Positions 1-13,436 of a stretch of DNA of 64,000 nt are shown here, one piece after another. Positions within the stretch are counted from its first letter, which is position 1. Every line of letters begins with the position of its first letter. The position numbers and the translations under genes are program-made. Under the pieces are notes generated by a model. The model saw only the letters and a list, made by a program, of their open reading frames with translations, did no database searches and had not been told where the DNA came from. The DNA lies in NCBI GenBank assembly GCA_014529385.2, contig CM043966.1:96286587-96350586 (forward strand). The letters run 5' to 3'. The stretch comes from Adiantum capillus-veneris. Its lineage: Eukaryota > Streptophyta > Polypodiopsida > Polypodiales > Pteridaceae.

Positions 1-990
1 AATGCCAAGCACGACATATGTTTTCAATAGCCTTTGACTAACAATATAATTGTGCCCATATCAACATCTTGCGTAGAGGCATATGCCTTCAAGAGACATT
101 CGTGGGTAATTGCATCTAGAGAGAGGCCCTTGCTTTGCATACGTATCGACAAAGACAATGCCAAGCATAGTATCTTTTTTCAACAGCCTTTGAATAAGAA
201 TATAATTGTGGATTTTTGTGCACATGTCAGCATCTTGAGTAGAACCACATGCCTTCAAGATGCATGCATCTTGAGAGAGCCCTTGCTTCGTATCCACTAA
301 AAACAAAATAGAGATTTCTAGCCCAATCGTGTGGGGAAAATCTTGCAATTAGTACATCCAAAGAGTCCACACTGCGGACAGGAAGCTTGTCGAGCACTTG
401 CGCAAAGCCACATGCCTTCAAGACCTTCAAGATGGAAGACCTTCAAGACGGAAGTATAGGTGACTGAATTTGGGAACTTACACTTGCTTTGCACCCACTC
501 AAAACACCCTAGAGCTTTATGGCCCTGCTCTTGTTGCGCACATCCCACAATTAGTGCATTTCAAGAGGCGACATTCTGGACAGGAAGCACCTCAAGCACT
601 TTTTGGCTTTTTCAAGTGCACCACATTTGGAATACATATCGACCAAGACAGTGCCAAGCACGCCATCTCACCTGTTGAAAACAGCCCATGTCAACATCTT
701 ACATAGAGCCACATGTCTTCAAGATGCATATGAAGGTGATTGCATCTGTCTTTCATGCAATGCGAATTCTTGGGCCCTTGCTTCGCATCTGCTGAAAACG
801 AACAGAATATCGGACGACTGCAATTGATAGACAACTGTGACAGTCATTGGCACAACTTCAAGATGCATGTGTAGGTGATTGCATCTATCTTTCATGCAAT
901 GCGAATTCTTGGGCCCTTGCTTCGCATCTGCTGAAAACGGACTACAATTGATAGACAACTGTGACAGTCATTGGCGCAACGACGCTTGGT
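1..990 (-). pseudogene. Decayed PPR-repeat gene, cut by the window edge
   Basis: Read on the minus strand, several frames give pieces of pentatricopeptide repeats: ILKACGSTQDADMCTKIHN with LLKKDTMLG..FVDTYAK (about 120-300), VLDKLPVRSVDSLDVLIA (about 340-400) and GCAQQEQGHKALGCFEWVQ (about 490-548). These match the helix-turn-helix wording of plant PLS-type PPR proteins, which bind organelle RNA. The reading frame changes several times and stops intervene, so no intact protein is possible. It continues off the left edge. The nearly identical 139-bp direct repeat at 717-978 lies inside it. PPR ancestry is clear from the phrases; the original target and length cannot be known. Confidence 0.75.
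717..978. repeat. 139-bp direct tandem duplication
   Basis: Two adjacent copies start at 717 and 856. Both run from cttcaagatgcat through a shared block containing gcgaattcttgggccc to gacagtcattggc. The second copy lacks about 15 bases near its end (after gctgaaaacg). They are far more alike than the PPR units around them, so this is a recent local duplication in already non-functional DNA. Confidence 0.85.
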
Positions 991-1295
991 ATAGAGCTGT
1001 CTCGTTGATTCGATGTTAAAAATAACGAAGACTTTTTTACTTTCTGATTTCAAAATCTTGACACGTGGAGGCTGGAGAGCTCGAGAATTGAAAAGAACTT
1101 GCTACGCTAACGAAGTAATCAAGGTAAAGATAGACGTTACTATGTTGGGTTCGACCCTTCCATCCACAAATCGGGAAGAAAATTGGGAGCATGTAATTCG
1201 TGTGCCCGAGTTCCGCAGTGTGACAATTGAAATGGGTTCCTAAGTCTTTGGGACCTGAGACGGTACAGTGTGGTGGCTGCTAATTCTGCGAAGCT

Positions 1296-1530
1296 ATGGC
1301 GTCTCGTAGCGTGGGCGCCTTTGGATCCATCCTCGCCTCCGTTATTCTTTTGCTCATTGGCGTTCTTGCCTTCTCCATCCGCCTTTTCTCGGTACACCTT
1401 CCTTTTTTTGCTCGCATCACCAACTAGTTTGCAAGCTTCCTTAGCTCAATCTCTCGTTTCTTTGCAGGTCATCAAGTATGAGAGCGTCATTCATGAATTC
1501 GATCCGTATTTTAACTTCAGAGTAACCCAA
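1296..1530 (+). CDS. STT3: STT3 exons 1-2 (N-terminus, first membrane helix)
   Basis: Exon 1 (1296-1391) encodes [11 protein letters not shown] followed by a hydrophobic helix ending in AFSIRLFS. Exon 2 (1468-1530) encodes [19 protein letters not shown] and ends in TQ. The intron between them is only 76 bp (gtacac..tttgcag). D44 in the DPYF motif corresponds to the first acidic metal/glycan-phosphate site of the STT3/PglB/AglB family. Intron 2 starts at 1531 with gtaagc and is 12.1 kb long. Confidence 0.95.
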
Positions 1531-4500
1531 GTAAGCATAGTCAGAATAAACCCACCTGCCTGCACCCACGACCCATCTGAATTGTACTGAATTGCAAGTT
1601 CGTAGGTGTTTCGATCATGAGAGAGCTAATGGAGAGAAAAATTTTCTAACTTCTGAAAGCCGAGTTTAGTCATTGTTGGATGGCCGCATAATATGACATG
1701 TGAGATCTGGTGGTATATGGTACATACATTAAATGATACAGTTTTTCCAAGCCTCACAAAAAATGAGGATACCTTAAATATTGAGGACACAAAGATTTAC
1801 AATGACATCTTGTGTGTTATCATGTAGTATGAGTTTAGAGTCGAGTCTTATCACTTACCACAGCTCTTACCACGAGGTAAATCTGACACGATTAAGTTTC
1901 AGTCCTCATGAGTAAGCAAGCAAATCTTTACCTCATTGCTATTTCCATGATTGCCTCCATCATGAGGATTCCTGCAACTGGAGCCCACTTTGTCTAGGTG
2001 GCTTGAAGTTATCTCATCTACGGTTGGAGATGGTGTTTTTCTAAAAATATTCCTAGAGACTTGAGAACTTTCGCCACATGGCTGGATAAAATAGTTGAAG
2101 TTAGTATTCTCCAACCTTCAAGAGGAAGATGCACAGTTTACTTGGGAAGCTTTTTTCGTTTGCTACACCATATTGTAGCGGCCTTTGTTTGTATGGATCT
2201 TTCGCCATTATACAATACGAAATTGACTGACGTAGATGCAAAGTTTGATTGGAAGCCTTAATGTACATATGTATAGGGTGGGCTGAAGGGGTTGTGGTAT
2301 TGGTGGCTGCTGTGGGGCATGATAGATGTCCTCAACTGAGCATTCAGACTTAGAAATTGATCTGAAATTAATGAGCTGGATTGCGGATCTGAGTCTTTCT
2401 CAATCTGAATGACTTTTCCCTTGTCTATCTTTGTTAATGTCTGCTGGTTCTGCTTTTGATTATCCTGTTGCTTCTGAGTTTGGTCTTACACTTTCTCATA
2501 GGCACGACACTTGGGGCCAGTGAGACTCTCTACCTTCTATGGTGACTTTGTGTAAGGGCTGCATCGATGGTGACTGTATAGCTCCAGCTTGGGCTGGCCT
2601 GGGTTAACTAACCAGCTTGACTGATAGACCGAACTACTTGACCAGCTTGGACTAGTCTAGCTGACCCAGCTCAGGCACATGAACTTGAGTGAGACTTTCC
2701 TTGTCCCTGGTTACATGCTGGCCTGCTGCATATACCCTACCCATCTCCCTACTGCATTGCACTCGCCTTGTCTTGTGACATTGAGCGATAAGCTCCCTGC
2801 CTCTTCACAAAAAGGTGTGCGCCTATGATCTTGCATCCGCCATGGAAGAATACAACCTCCTATACTTAACCATCGGCTCCTCTGCCCTTTAATCAGTCAA
2901 TTAAGTGGTTCTTTTCTGCTCTACGTGTTTCCCACAGCACAGTTGGTGCACCTATGGTCCAAGAGCAGAGTGACGTCCCAACGATTAACAAGCCGGTAGT
3001 TGCTGCTCGTAGGGTGCCCCCTTCTCAGAAGATGACTATGAATGGTGTTATTTTTGACTATGAAGAGAATAACACGGATGAGAATGATGATAACACTCTA
3101 TATCATGCAGAAGATGATGAGGATATTGAGGAAGACGAAGAAGCCCCCAACGCCGATGATGCAGATGGTGAGAGGTGCGAGTCCTCACTATTCATGACAA
3201 GAAGCATGAGAAATCTGTCCCACTGCGAGTCCCTCGACCCTCGGGGTTGCAAAGCTTACTGACTACTTCTCTCTCCTGGATGTATTATTTCATGGTTCTT
3301 CCGAGTGGTTATATCCATGCTATTCTAGATGTTATTTTTCTTAAGTTCCCGTCAAGGGTTACCATGAAGATCTGTACTTTTTCGAGTGGTTGTTACTTGT
3401 CTTGTCAAGGGACATTACTCTTAGAAAGGTCACAACCGTATGAATGAGCATAACTACTTGTAAAGGTCACATCTAACTCTCATAACCCTACATAGGGGTA
3501 TGGCTCTTCATTGCATCTCTTTGGCCTCTATTTAAAGAGGTCTTGTGTCAATGAGTGGATTGTGGAACCAAGTTCTTTAAGTGTTGTGTGTGTGTGTATT
3601 AAAAATAAAATAAAATAATATATATATATTGTGACGTGTAGTTACAGGAGAGAGATATGACCAAGAATAGCTTGCCTCCAAATCAACCGGGCAGCTCCTT
3701 ATATTAGTACTAGGTAGTTACATAGGGATGTTCACACTATGGCATGTCCGGCCATGTCACCATACACACCACACCTCCCCCCTTAGGGAGAAAAAGGTGG
3801 ACATCTTTTTTACAAACTTGGATGGAGAAGGGACTCGACACGACTGAAGGGACTGCATCAACTCCAATGCCTCATCCGGGGGGAGTGACCTTACAATGGC
3901 TTAGCCGCTAAATTCTGAGAGGACTCGACTTGACAAAGACAACATCTCGACATAGGGAATGCATTAGGTCGCTATCCCCATGCAAATGGCTACACGAATG
4001 ACTAACCGAGGACATGAGCGCGATCTTTTTGTGAAGTACATCATCTCAACAAGGGGTTTGGTGCAATGGTTTCTTATTGAACAACTAGGAAAACTTTTGC
4101 TTGGGGTATTTAACTACAAAAACCTTGGTGCAAATAACAGAATGTGGAAACACCATGACTTATTATTCATGAGGCAGCTCCTATCGGCAAAAAAGGCACC
4201 TCTGCAACGTTGTTGCAGCAACTCCTTCTTGGCTTTCCTTCTTTGTTCTTCTTGGTTTGTTTCTTGCCCTCTAGCACTCCTGAAATCCTCCTGAATTTGT
4301 GGACTTTGAGTCGGAAAAAGTGGCATTGATATCAGGGTGCCTCGATTGTTTTTGGGGACTGAGTTGACTTGCTGCATGCGGCCAAGTGAGGCTGGATTAA
4401 GAGCATTGATCTGATCAGGACGCATTGATTTCTATTAGTATTCAGCTATAGCTTCCAATAAAAACCGCAAACCTCCACTAAGCATTATTGAAGCTCCAAG

Positions 4501-7500
4501 ACGGTGTGAGATGAGGAGATGCATATACTTTGTAGAGATTGACTGTGCAGGTTCTGTCTTGGGTTCCTTTTATGAGGACGCACCCGTCAATGCCTTCTGA
4601 AGTGATCCGTAGATGGCAACCCTGCACTAATTTGATAGGCGACAAGTAGGGTACCATGCAATTAATTGTGTAGGCTAGCGGAGGTGCTTGCATCATTGAG
4701 AGGTCCGTAAGCCGATGCAATACTGCAAGTTGTACAAAAAAAAAAGCTTGTTGCCTATGCTAGATGAGAGTCAATTAAGGTCCGGATCTGCAGGGCTATC
4801 CATGGCGATGGCCATGGTTGTACAAACGGAAGAGGCTAGCAGAGCATTGGGGTCAGTTATTGGCAAGTGTTGAGTTTTGCACGATTGTTGCAGTAAAGTC
4901 CTGAAGGATGGAATAGTTAGCCGTCGGTAGTTATTGGGTCTCTAACCTTAGAGAGTAGTAGGGCTCTTTCAATGTCTGAAAGTCAATCACCTCTATGGGT
5001 CCCCACGAGAAAGGTACTCCTTTCTGTGTCAAGATATGCAAAGGGAAGCAACCTCTGCAAACTTTCTAATGAACTGCTTGTAGTACGAACACAAGCCCAA
5101 GAAGCTTCTAACTTCATGGACATTCTTCAAATCGGGCCAATCACGGATAGTCTCTATCTTGGCCGGGTCCATCTGCACTCCTGCTGCTGACACAATGTGT
5201 CCCAAAAAGTGTATCTCTGGTAGGAAAAATTCACTTTTCTTTGCATTAATCTCTAACTTGTGATCTCGTAGTGCTTGAAAGACCTGAAGCAAATGTTTTC
5301 TATGTTTTGCCTCACCCTTGGAGAAAACAATGATATCATCAAAGAAAGTGCCAACAAATAGTCTATACTCTCGAAAAATCCTGTCCATCATCCCGTTAAA
5401 TGTCGCAGGAGCATTGGTTAAGCCAAAAGGTATCATAAGCTGTCTTGTAGACGTCTCCCGGCGCCATTCGAATCTGATGATATCCGCTCTTCAAATCGAT
5501 CCTGCTAAAGCACGAGGATCCGTGTAATCTGTCAAGTGTATCATCGATACTAGGAATCGGAAATCTGTTCTTGATGGTGATTTTGTTGAGAGCTCTATAA
5601 TCGATGCACATTTCCAAGATCCGTCTTTCTTCAAAACCAAAAACATTGGAGAGCAATATGGTGAAGTGCTAGGCTGGACAAGACCCTTTTCCAAGAGGTC
5701 TTTCACTTGGTTCATAATTTCTTCGTTCTGGGCTCGGCTCACACGGTAAGGTGGCCGGTTCGGTGGAGTGCTTCCAGGTATCAGATCAATGGTATGATCC
5801 TCAGGACAAGCGGGTGGTAACTCGCCTGGCAAGCCCTCTGTGAAGCAATCGGCATGAGTGTGGAGAAAATCTTGGCGTTCTTTATCAAGTTGAGACATAT
5901 TTGTTCTATTCTCATCATTCATCTCTCTCAAGAAGATCGAGTAAACAAATAGACTGGATTTTATTAATTTTGAAATGGCCAAAGCCGATACAATAGGGAC
6001 AGACTCGCCTTAAGAAGTTTCACATTAAGTACAATGGTTCTGCCCTTCTCTGTGGTCAAAGTCGCTTTTCTTGCCCGATAGTCGACCACGGCGTTGTTCT
6101 TGTGGTACCAGGGAATTTCCAAGAGGACATCACAACCTTCCAAAGGCATTATGTAGAAGTCCTCATGCCCCAAATACCCCTGACAATGCAACCGAAGTTT
6201 GCCAATGACAGGTGTAATGGCTACGTCCCTGTCGGGTGCCGCTAGAATTGCCTCTGCTAGTGGTCTCATTCGATCGCGTGTGATCTCGAGCCGCGCCGCC
6301 AATTCAGGTGAAATGAAGTTGGCCTTGGCTCCTCCATCAAAGAAAATTAGGGCTTCTTGGTCTTTCACTTTGCCCCAAGCTCGGCAAAGTTCTGTACCAT
6401 CATCAATCGTGCTTGGGTCAGTACCCATGCAATCTGGAACTAGTTGTGCTTTCATCTTGCCTTTTCGTCCACGATCCTCAGCTGCTCTCAAACTCTCTGG
6501 CCTGTCTTCATCCTTGTCATTCTGTTCTTTCGGTGCCTTTTTAGGGCACTTCGCGGAGATATGCCTAGTTTCCCCGCATCCGAAGCACTTTCCCTCTTTG
6601 ATGTAAAGAGCTCTCTGTGAATGAGTAAGCTTGGGTCGTGCATCCTTTTCTTTCTTTTCTGGGTTACTCTTCTTCTTTCTACTTTCATTGTTCGAAGTCT
6701 GTTCATTCCTTTGTGTCATGATTTTATCTGTGGGGTAGGTTAAACTGCCTGAGTGAATGGCAGAACCCGGTTTCGCATGACTCATCAATTCCTTAATGGA
6801 ATCTAACATTTGTTCTAAGCAGTGATCTCGGATCTTTGTAGGAAGACCCAAGGTAAACCGCTCAATCTGCTCTCTGAACGAGATCTTCTTAAATGAAGAG
6901 GCTGGTAGAAAAGCTCCAGAATCTCTCGCAATATGCATCCAAAGTATCCTTCTTGGTTATTCGGAGATGGTTCCAAGCAGTTTGCATGTCGCGTTCGTAC
7001 TCTCGAGTCAGCCAAGAAGAAATAAAAAGCCTTTGAAATTTCAGCCATTTAACTGGTGCTTTCCTGTTCAATAGAAGCGTGGACCACCAAGTTTGAGCAT
7101 TTCCTCTGAAATAGGAAGTAGCCCTCCGAATCTTGGAGTGCTTTGAGTAACGCCCTCCAGAGAAAGCTATGTCAAACTGCTGTATGAAGGCCAAAGCCTT
7201 CGAAGCATCTCGAAAACTAGAAAAAGTGCTAAATTTAATTGACTGTCCACCTTCTTTGAACTCTCGGACTTTCTTGCTTTTGTCTTCTAGAAAGTCATAC
7301 TGGTCGGCTTTATAAAAATTTTCTTCTTTGAATAGAATCTGCGGACGTCAGAGTCTGAACTATTTGAAGATGAGTCCTCTGTAGGACTGTCTGAAACTGG
7401 GCGAGATTTAGACTTCTTTGCCTTTTTCTTGCCCTTTTGCTTTTTACTTCGCTTTTTGCCTTTTCTGTCTTCTTCGCTTAAATTGGAAGAGCTAGAAGAA

Positions 7501-10328
7501 CTCGAAGAAGAAGAAGAAGAAGAAGAAGAAGAAGAAGAAGAAGAAGAAGGTAATCCTTCAAACCGCACACGCTTCTTTTGCTTTTTGGTCGAGGCAAAAG
7601 TAGACCGACGACCCAAATAACCTGGGAAGTCGGTTCCTTTGTTCTGCTTTTTGTTGTGCGTTTTCTGCTTTGTTCTGCGCGTCAAAAACCTGAGAAATAT
7701 GTGAATCAACCACCTTTTCTAATTCTTGCTCAGTAAACATCCTTGGGGTAGGAGGTTTCTTGAGTACTGGTTTGGGGGGTAGTTCAGTGGTCTGCTGTCA
7801 CTATGCATACACCTCGTCGAAGGAGGTATGGCTCATAAATTTTGCAAATTTCGGGTCCTTTGCAAAATTTAGCATCATCTTTGTTGCATTGTTGATCAAT
7901 TGTCGACGCTCCATCTCTTCGATCTCCGCCTGAGTAGGCCGAGGCGGGCCGTACTCCTCGCGTAAATCTTCATTGTGATCTCTTCTCGCATCTCTGGATG
8001 GAGAGGAAGTCGACTTATCTTTGTCTGAAGCCATAAGTGCCACGTAAAAAGGATCGAATTTCTCGGTAGAAGAGAAATCGGCCGTGCTCCAAGTCGAGAA
8101 ATCTACCGCGACACCACAAGAAATCACTTCAAACAGCTCACAGTTCACAATTGATTCGACACTGGCCCGACGGAGTTCTGTGCCTAGAGATATTGGCCCC
8201 AAAGACTGGCGCCCCTTTCGGTATTTCTTTTTGTATTAATCTGCAACTCAAAAATACAATGCGAGTAGTCGGGACTCACTCTCAGACTCTGCGTCCAGAT
8301 GCTCTGAGAAGTGAGAGCTCAAAGACTCTTATAAAGGTTTTACAAGGGATGCTAAAAGCAGAGCCCCAAAAGCTATTCCCAAAAGCATTCAAAGGTAAAA
8401 GCTTTTTAAAAATAAAGCAAGGCTCTCTCACAAGCTCTCTCTTGGGAAATTAAACAACTCCCTAAAAGCTGCCAGCGTAGAAAAATCTGCAGCCTTTGTG
8501 TAGAGTAAAGCAGGCCTTCAGCCTTCAATTTTGCTGCCCAAAAAGCTGTCCGTACGCCTTGCCACGTGGCTGCCTGCCCACGAATGGCGCCGCGTTTTCC
8601 GGAGCTGTCCGGACAGCAAGCCATGTCAACGTTCAGTCTGTGACCAACAGGGTGGGTGTATGTGTGTACTGAGTAGCCACGTCACCTGTCACATGACACA
8701 TCCAACCCTATGTGTCCGTGGACAAGCTACAGCATGATCAGGGTTCAGTTTAGTCAAGTCAATCTAGATTAGAAGTGATTTGGCACTTTTTGTGAGTCTA
8801 TTCGTAGACCGTGCATGCCCAGTCACTTAGCATAGATGCATATCCTCTGGTTGCACAGAGCATGATCATCAGAATTCCCATCAGAATCCATTAGAATCAG
8901 TTAGGGGATTTTTCCAATGCATTTAGCCTATTTTCCCTATTTTTGACATTTTTCACTTATTATTTTGAAGTGACTTTCCAACAAAAGTAGGTAGGGCAAT
9001 TTTGCTAAGTTTGTATATAAGCAAACTAGAGCTAGCACTATTTGGTAGAAGAGGCAGCAGCAACACATGCTCAACAGGCACCTTCTCAGCAGGACCCCAA
9101 AGGCTTCTAGCGTTTTTGCTCCACAGCAACTTGGCTAGCGTTTCTGGACAAGACACCACAGATCAGCCAGCGTTTTGCATTTGCAGAGCCATGGCGACAA
9201 GACCACAGTAGATCAGCCTAGCGTTTTTGCATCTGCAGAATCCCGGTGACAGAATCACCAATTTCAGCCCCTAGCGTTTTTGCATCTGCCAGCAACCTCA
9301 GCTTTTGGCAGATCTATCGCGACAGAATCAGCCCTAGGATCAGCGTTTTCAGTTTTCAGCAGTCAGACACCGCAGATTAAGTCCCGAACCTCGCAGATCT
9401 CACCTTCCCGCAGCAGTTCCTCGCCGCATTGTCAGTTTCCGCAAGGTTTACAGTTTCAGCCCGGAAAACGCAGATTTCATCATCTGCTTTTTTAGCGCGT
9501 CCTCGTCGCATCGTCGTCATCGACATAGAGTTAGAATTCAGCAGATAGAAGATCAGCAGATTTCAGCCCATAGCGTTTTTGGACAGCAGTAGAAAGATTG
9601 CAGATTTCAGCCCTTAGGTCGACTTCGTCATCACCGTCGTCGTCATCGACATAGCCTAGACTTGCATCAGTCTCATGCATACCATTTATACTAGATTGTG
9701 CAATCATAAGTAGACCACTCTCGCCGACGAGTGGGGCCTTCGGAGGAGGGTTTTACAACGTCTCTGGTGTCGTATCTCTCTTCTCTCTCTCTCTCTCTCA
9801 GTCTCATACACTTGCACACACAGTGTCCATTCACTTTGTTGTGATCATAGCACTTTCCATTATGAACGGAAGGCTCTACCTTCCATAAGAACAAAAGGAA
9901 CCTTGAGCACAGTTCGGAGCACTCATCTCGAGCAAAGCGCAAACAATCATTCCGTTGCACCTAACATCACCGTTTGTGACACCTATCTGCAGTAGATCCT
10001 CGCCGTACCGTCGAGTCAGCCAGCGTTTTCACTGTCCGCAGATTTCAGCATCTGCGTTTCAGTGCGTTGTTGTCGCGTCATCACCATGGCCGTCCTCGTC
10101 GACACATTGTCAGTATTCAGCAGAAAGTCAGCGTTTTGCAGATTTCAGCCCTAGCGTTTTTCAGATTTCAGACTGTCCTCGTCATCGTCATCATTGTCGT
10201 CGACATCGTCGGCAAGTCCATTGCATCTAGACCATTGTACCAGATTTGTGCAATCTATAGCATAGACCTCTCTCGCCATAGAGAGGGGGGCCCTTGGAGG
10301 AGGGTTTGAGAACCTTTTGGTGTCGTAT

Positions 10329-10372
<44 letters not shown>

Positions 10373-13270
10373 CTCAGCACCTTCATTCACATTAGCATTC
10401 ACTTTGTTGTGATCATTGCACTCTCTCATTAAAGGAATGGAAGGCTCTCCCTTCGGTAAGTAAAAGGAACCCTTGAGCACAATTTGGAGCACTCATCTTG
10501 AGCAAGATCAACATTCGCTTCTGCTGCACCTTACAGAGATGCTTCGACTTCTTCGGCGACAGAGGTGCAATCACCAACCTTTGTTTATTTGGAGATTCTA
10601 CCCCTCAGAGGACTCTCTAGGGACATCGAAGGTTGCGACGACTCTAGCGGTTCAAGATGACCATGATTGGTTTTTGGATGTTGTCTCATGGCACATGCAC
10701 CCTCGAAGAATCTTTTGTCCAACATGCGACGACACTGTGGTACCATTTTTATTGGCGAAAAATCTGAAATTGCTATTCACAACGAGGGATTTATGGAGTT
10801 ATACCTCCAAGGTACTTTATGCTCCGTAGTTCGGATTTTATCTTATGTCTGTGCACGAGGCGTGCAAGCTTGGCATGGAGGTGATTTTTACAGAGGATGC
10901 GGTATCTATTCGGGATCGTGAATCCGACAAGGAGGTCAGAGGGGCCTCAGTGAAGAACTCTCCAGGCTCCATGCTCTTTCTTCAACAATGAGGATACCCA
11001 AGTGATCTTTGGCATTACAGATTTGGTCATTTGAACAATGATGCTCTGCAACTTGCTTTTCGTGAACAGATGCTTATAGGCTTACGAGATATTGGAAGTA
11101 AGCATGGGAAATGCATTGCTTGCATTTGTGGGAAGCAACATTGAGAACCTATTTAGAGGTTTGCTACACGCTGAGCCATTGCCGTTTTGGAGTTGGTTCA
11201 TAATCGACCTTTGTGGACCTATGCAGACTCCTTCCCTCGGCAAGGCTCTCTATTTTATGTTGCTGGTGGACCATTTCAGCTGGTTTACTTGGGTATATTT
11301 TGTACAGCACAAGTATGAGGCATTTGGCCTCTTCAAGAATTGGCGCTCTCGTGGAGAAGGAGAGCAATCAAGTGTTGAAGACTATTGGATTGGACAAGGG
11401 CGGGGACTTTACCTTCAAAGCATTCATTTAGTTTTGTGCAGACAATGGGGCATCAAGCATGAGCTTGCAAATATTGGATCGCCTTAAGAGAATGCAGTTG
11501 TGGAGCAGAAGAATAGAACAGTGTTTGAAATGGCACGGACCATGCTTGAGCTTCGAGACCTGCCAAAGTCTTTATGGGCGGAGGAAGTTTTATACCATAA
11601 ACGGATCTCCAACCTCTTCAGCTCCAGGCAAGGACTTGTTCGAAGCTTATTATGGTAAGAAGCCTGACGTCTCCCATTTTCGGATATTTGGGAGCGATGC
11701 ATACGTCCATGTACCGAAAGAGCAGAGGGGAAGTTGGACCCCAAGTCTAGGAGAATGTTTTTGGTCGGCTACAATTCTCTTTTGGAGGGATATCGACTTT
11801 ATGATCCGGAAAGGAAGGATGTTATACTTAGCCATGATGTTGTCTTCGACGAGGGTTTACCTTCAAAGGGGGCTTCCGCTCCCAAGTCTTCCACAATGAC
11901 CCTTGATTTACCAATACTTGGAGATGCAGATTATATTTTGCCTCTTGATTAACCCTCTTCTCCAACCCCTATCCCTCAGGCTACAGAGGAGGATGCATGC
12001 GTTTCAAATGATGTAGATGACAATGGTTCTCATCATAGTGCAGAGCTAGAACCAGTGATACCAATAGCACATTTGTGTGCACATATTGTCACGCCATCTT
12101 TTGGTCATTGGCAGCCCACATATTGGGACGTCATTTTTGGGAAGCTTGAAGGACACATTCCAAGATGTCCCTTTACTTCTTCTCTCATTGTTGACTAGAA
12201 GGCTGTCACTTCGCATTGGCATGGCATGGTAGACAATCCCCTGTGGGTAACTCCCTTCGTTTGGAGGGTTTGCATTGGAGCAGCGTATTCTCTTCAACTT
12301 TGGTGCGGTCTCCTTGCCAAGCGTACTTTCTTTCCCAAAAAAGAGTTTGCCAGGTGCATCAGGTGGTGGATGACACGGGTCATGTTTTCTCATTCACTGA
12401 TGCGGTGTCCCATTTACGGTTGGGTCTCCACTGTTCTCCTCTTTGGCGGGAGATTCAAAGGATGCTTGCTGATCACTCACACATTCCTTCTTTGAATGAG
12501 GACTCCCGTCTTTCTAATTGGAATCTTGCTACTACCAAAGTGGAATGCATTTCAGTTGGCAATGTTTATGCCCTCCTGCAATCTGATGTGTGGATTGTGC
12601 ATCATGGTAATCAACTGTGATCACTCTTCAAGTCATCCTTGTGGTGGCAACGAACATTGTCTAGCATTTGGCAGAGTCATCTACCTCTGAATAAACGTAT
12701 TTTCTTGTGGTGATGCCTAGTGGAAGTTCTACCGGTTGGCAGCTTATTGCTTGCAGGGCATATTGCATCTTGTCGTTGCCTGAGATGCCATGAAGCTGAG
12801 GAGACTGTGCCACACTTATTGTGGGGTTGTCGCTGCTTCAGATCCTTCATTCGGCAAGTGTTGGCTGCTGGCATTTTTCACAGACGGTTTTGGCTTTTTG
12901 GGGTGCTTCAATCTCTGCAATCTCAGTTTGCGGTGCTTTTTATTTGGGTCAGATTTTGGGTTCTGTGGGCCATCTGGCACCATAGGAACTCGTTGATGTT
13001 TCAAGGCACTGATGTTGACCCTTTTCCCTTTTTCAAATTCTCGCTTGGTCAAGCACTATATTTTGCACATGATGCTGGGGACATCACTCTTGACGCCTAC
13101 ATGATCTACTTTGAATGTTTCTAGCCTTCGGAGCCTCATGGTGCTCCACTTTTTGTATCTCTAATTTTTCATGGGTTTTCCTCACTCTGAGGTTTCCCAC
13201 CTGTAAATTCCATCAACGAGATTTACAAAAAAAAAAGACGGTATGTGTGTTTCTATATATGCATATATAT

Positions 13271-13307
<37 letters not shown>

Positions 13308-13355
13308 TTTGTGTGCGCGTGTGCGTGCACATGTATGTATGTATATGTACATATG

Positions 13356-13436
<81 letters not shown>

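Larger units (their letters stand above)
4900..8645 (-). mobile_element. Ty3/gypsy chromovirus-type element, 3' half missing
   Basis: A minus-strand element with order LTR remnant (8645-8089), gag, protease and reverse transcriptase, fading out after the start of RNase H near 4900. It is clearly the same family as the element at 19820-24785: gag, protease and RT are closely alike. RNase H proper, integrase, chromodomain and 3' LTR are absent. It lies antisense to STT3 inside intron 2. The primer site and the LTR edge are deleted: the text jumps from cggccgtgct to ccaagtcgag where the other copy has about 29 extra bases. Confidence 0.9.

Noticed and set aside
4478-4720. Minus-strand 80-codon frame near the gypsy RT end
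   Set aside because: No RNase H, integrase or other motif can be recognised, so it is not called as part of pol.
6199-6606. Plus-strand 135-codon frame, and its twin at 22196-22597
   Set aside because: They are shadows of the minus-strand gypsy gag-protease; similarity between the two reflects that shared coding strand.
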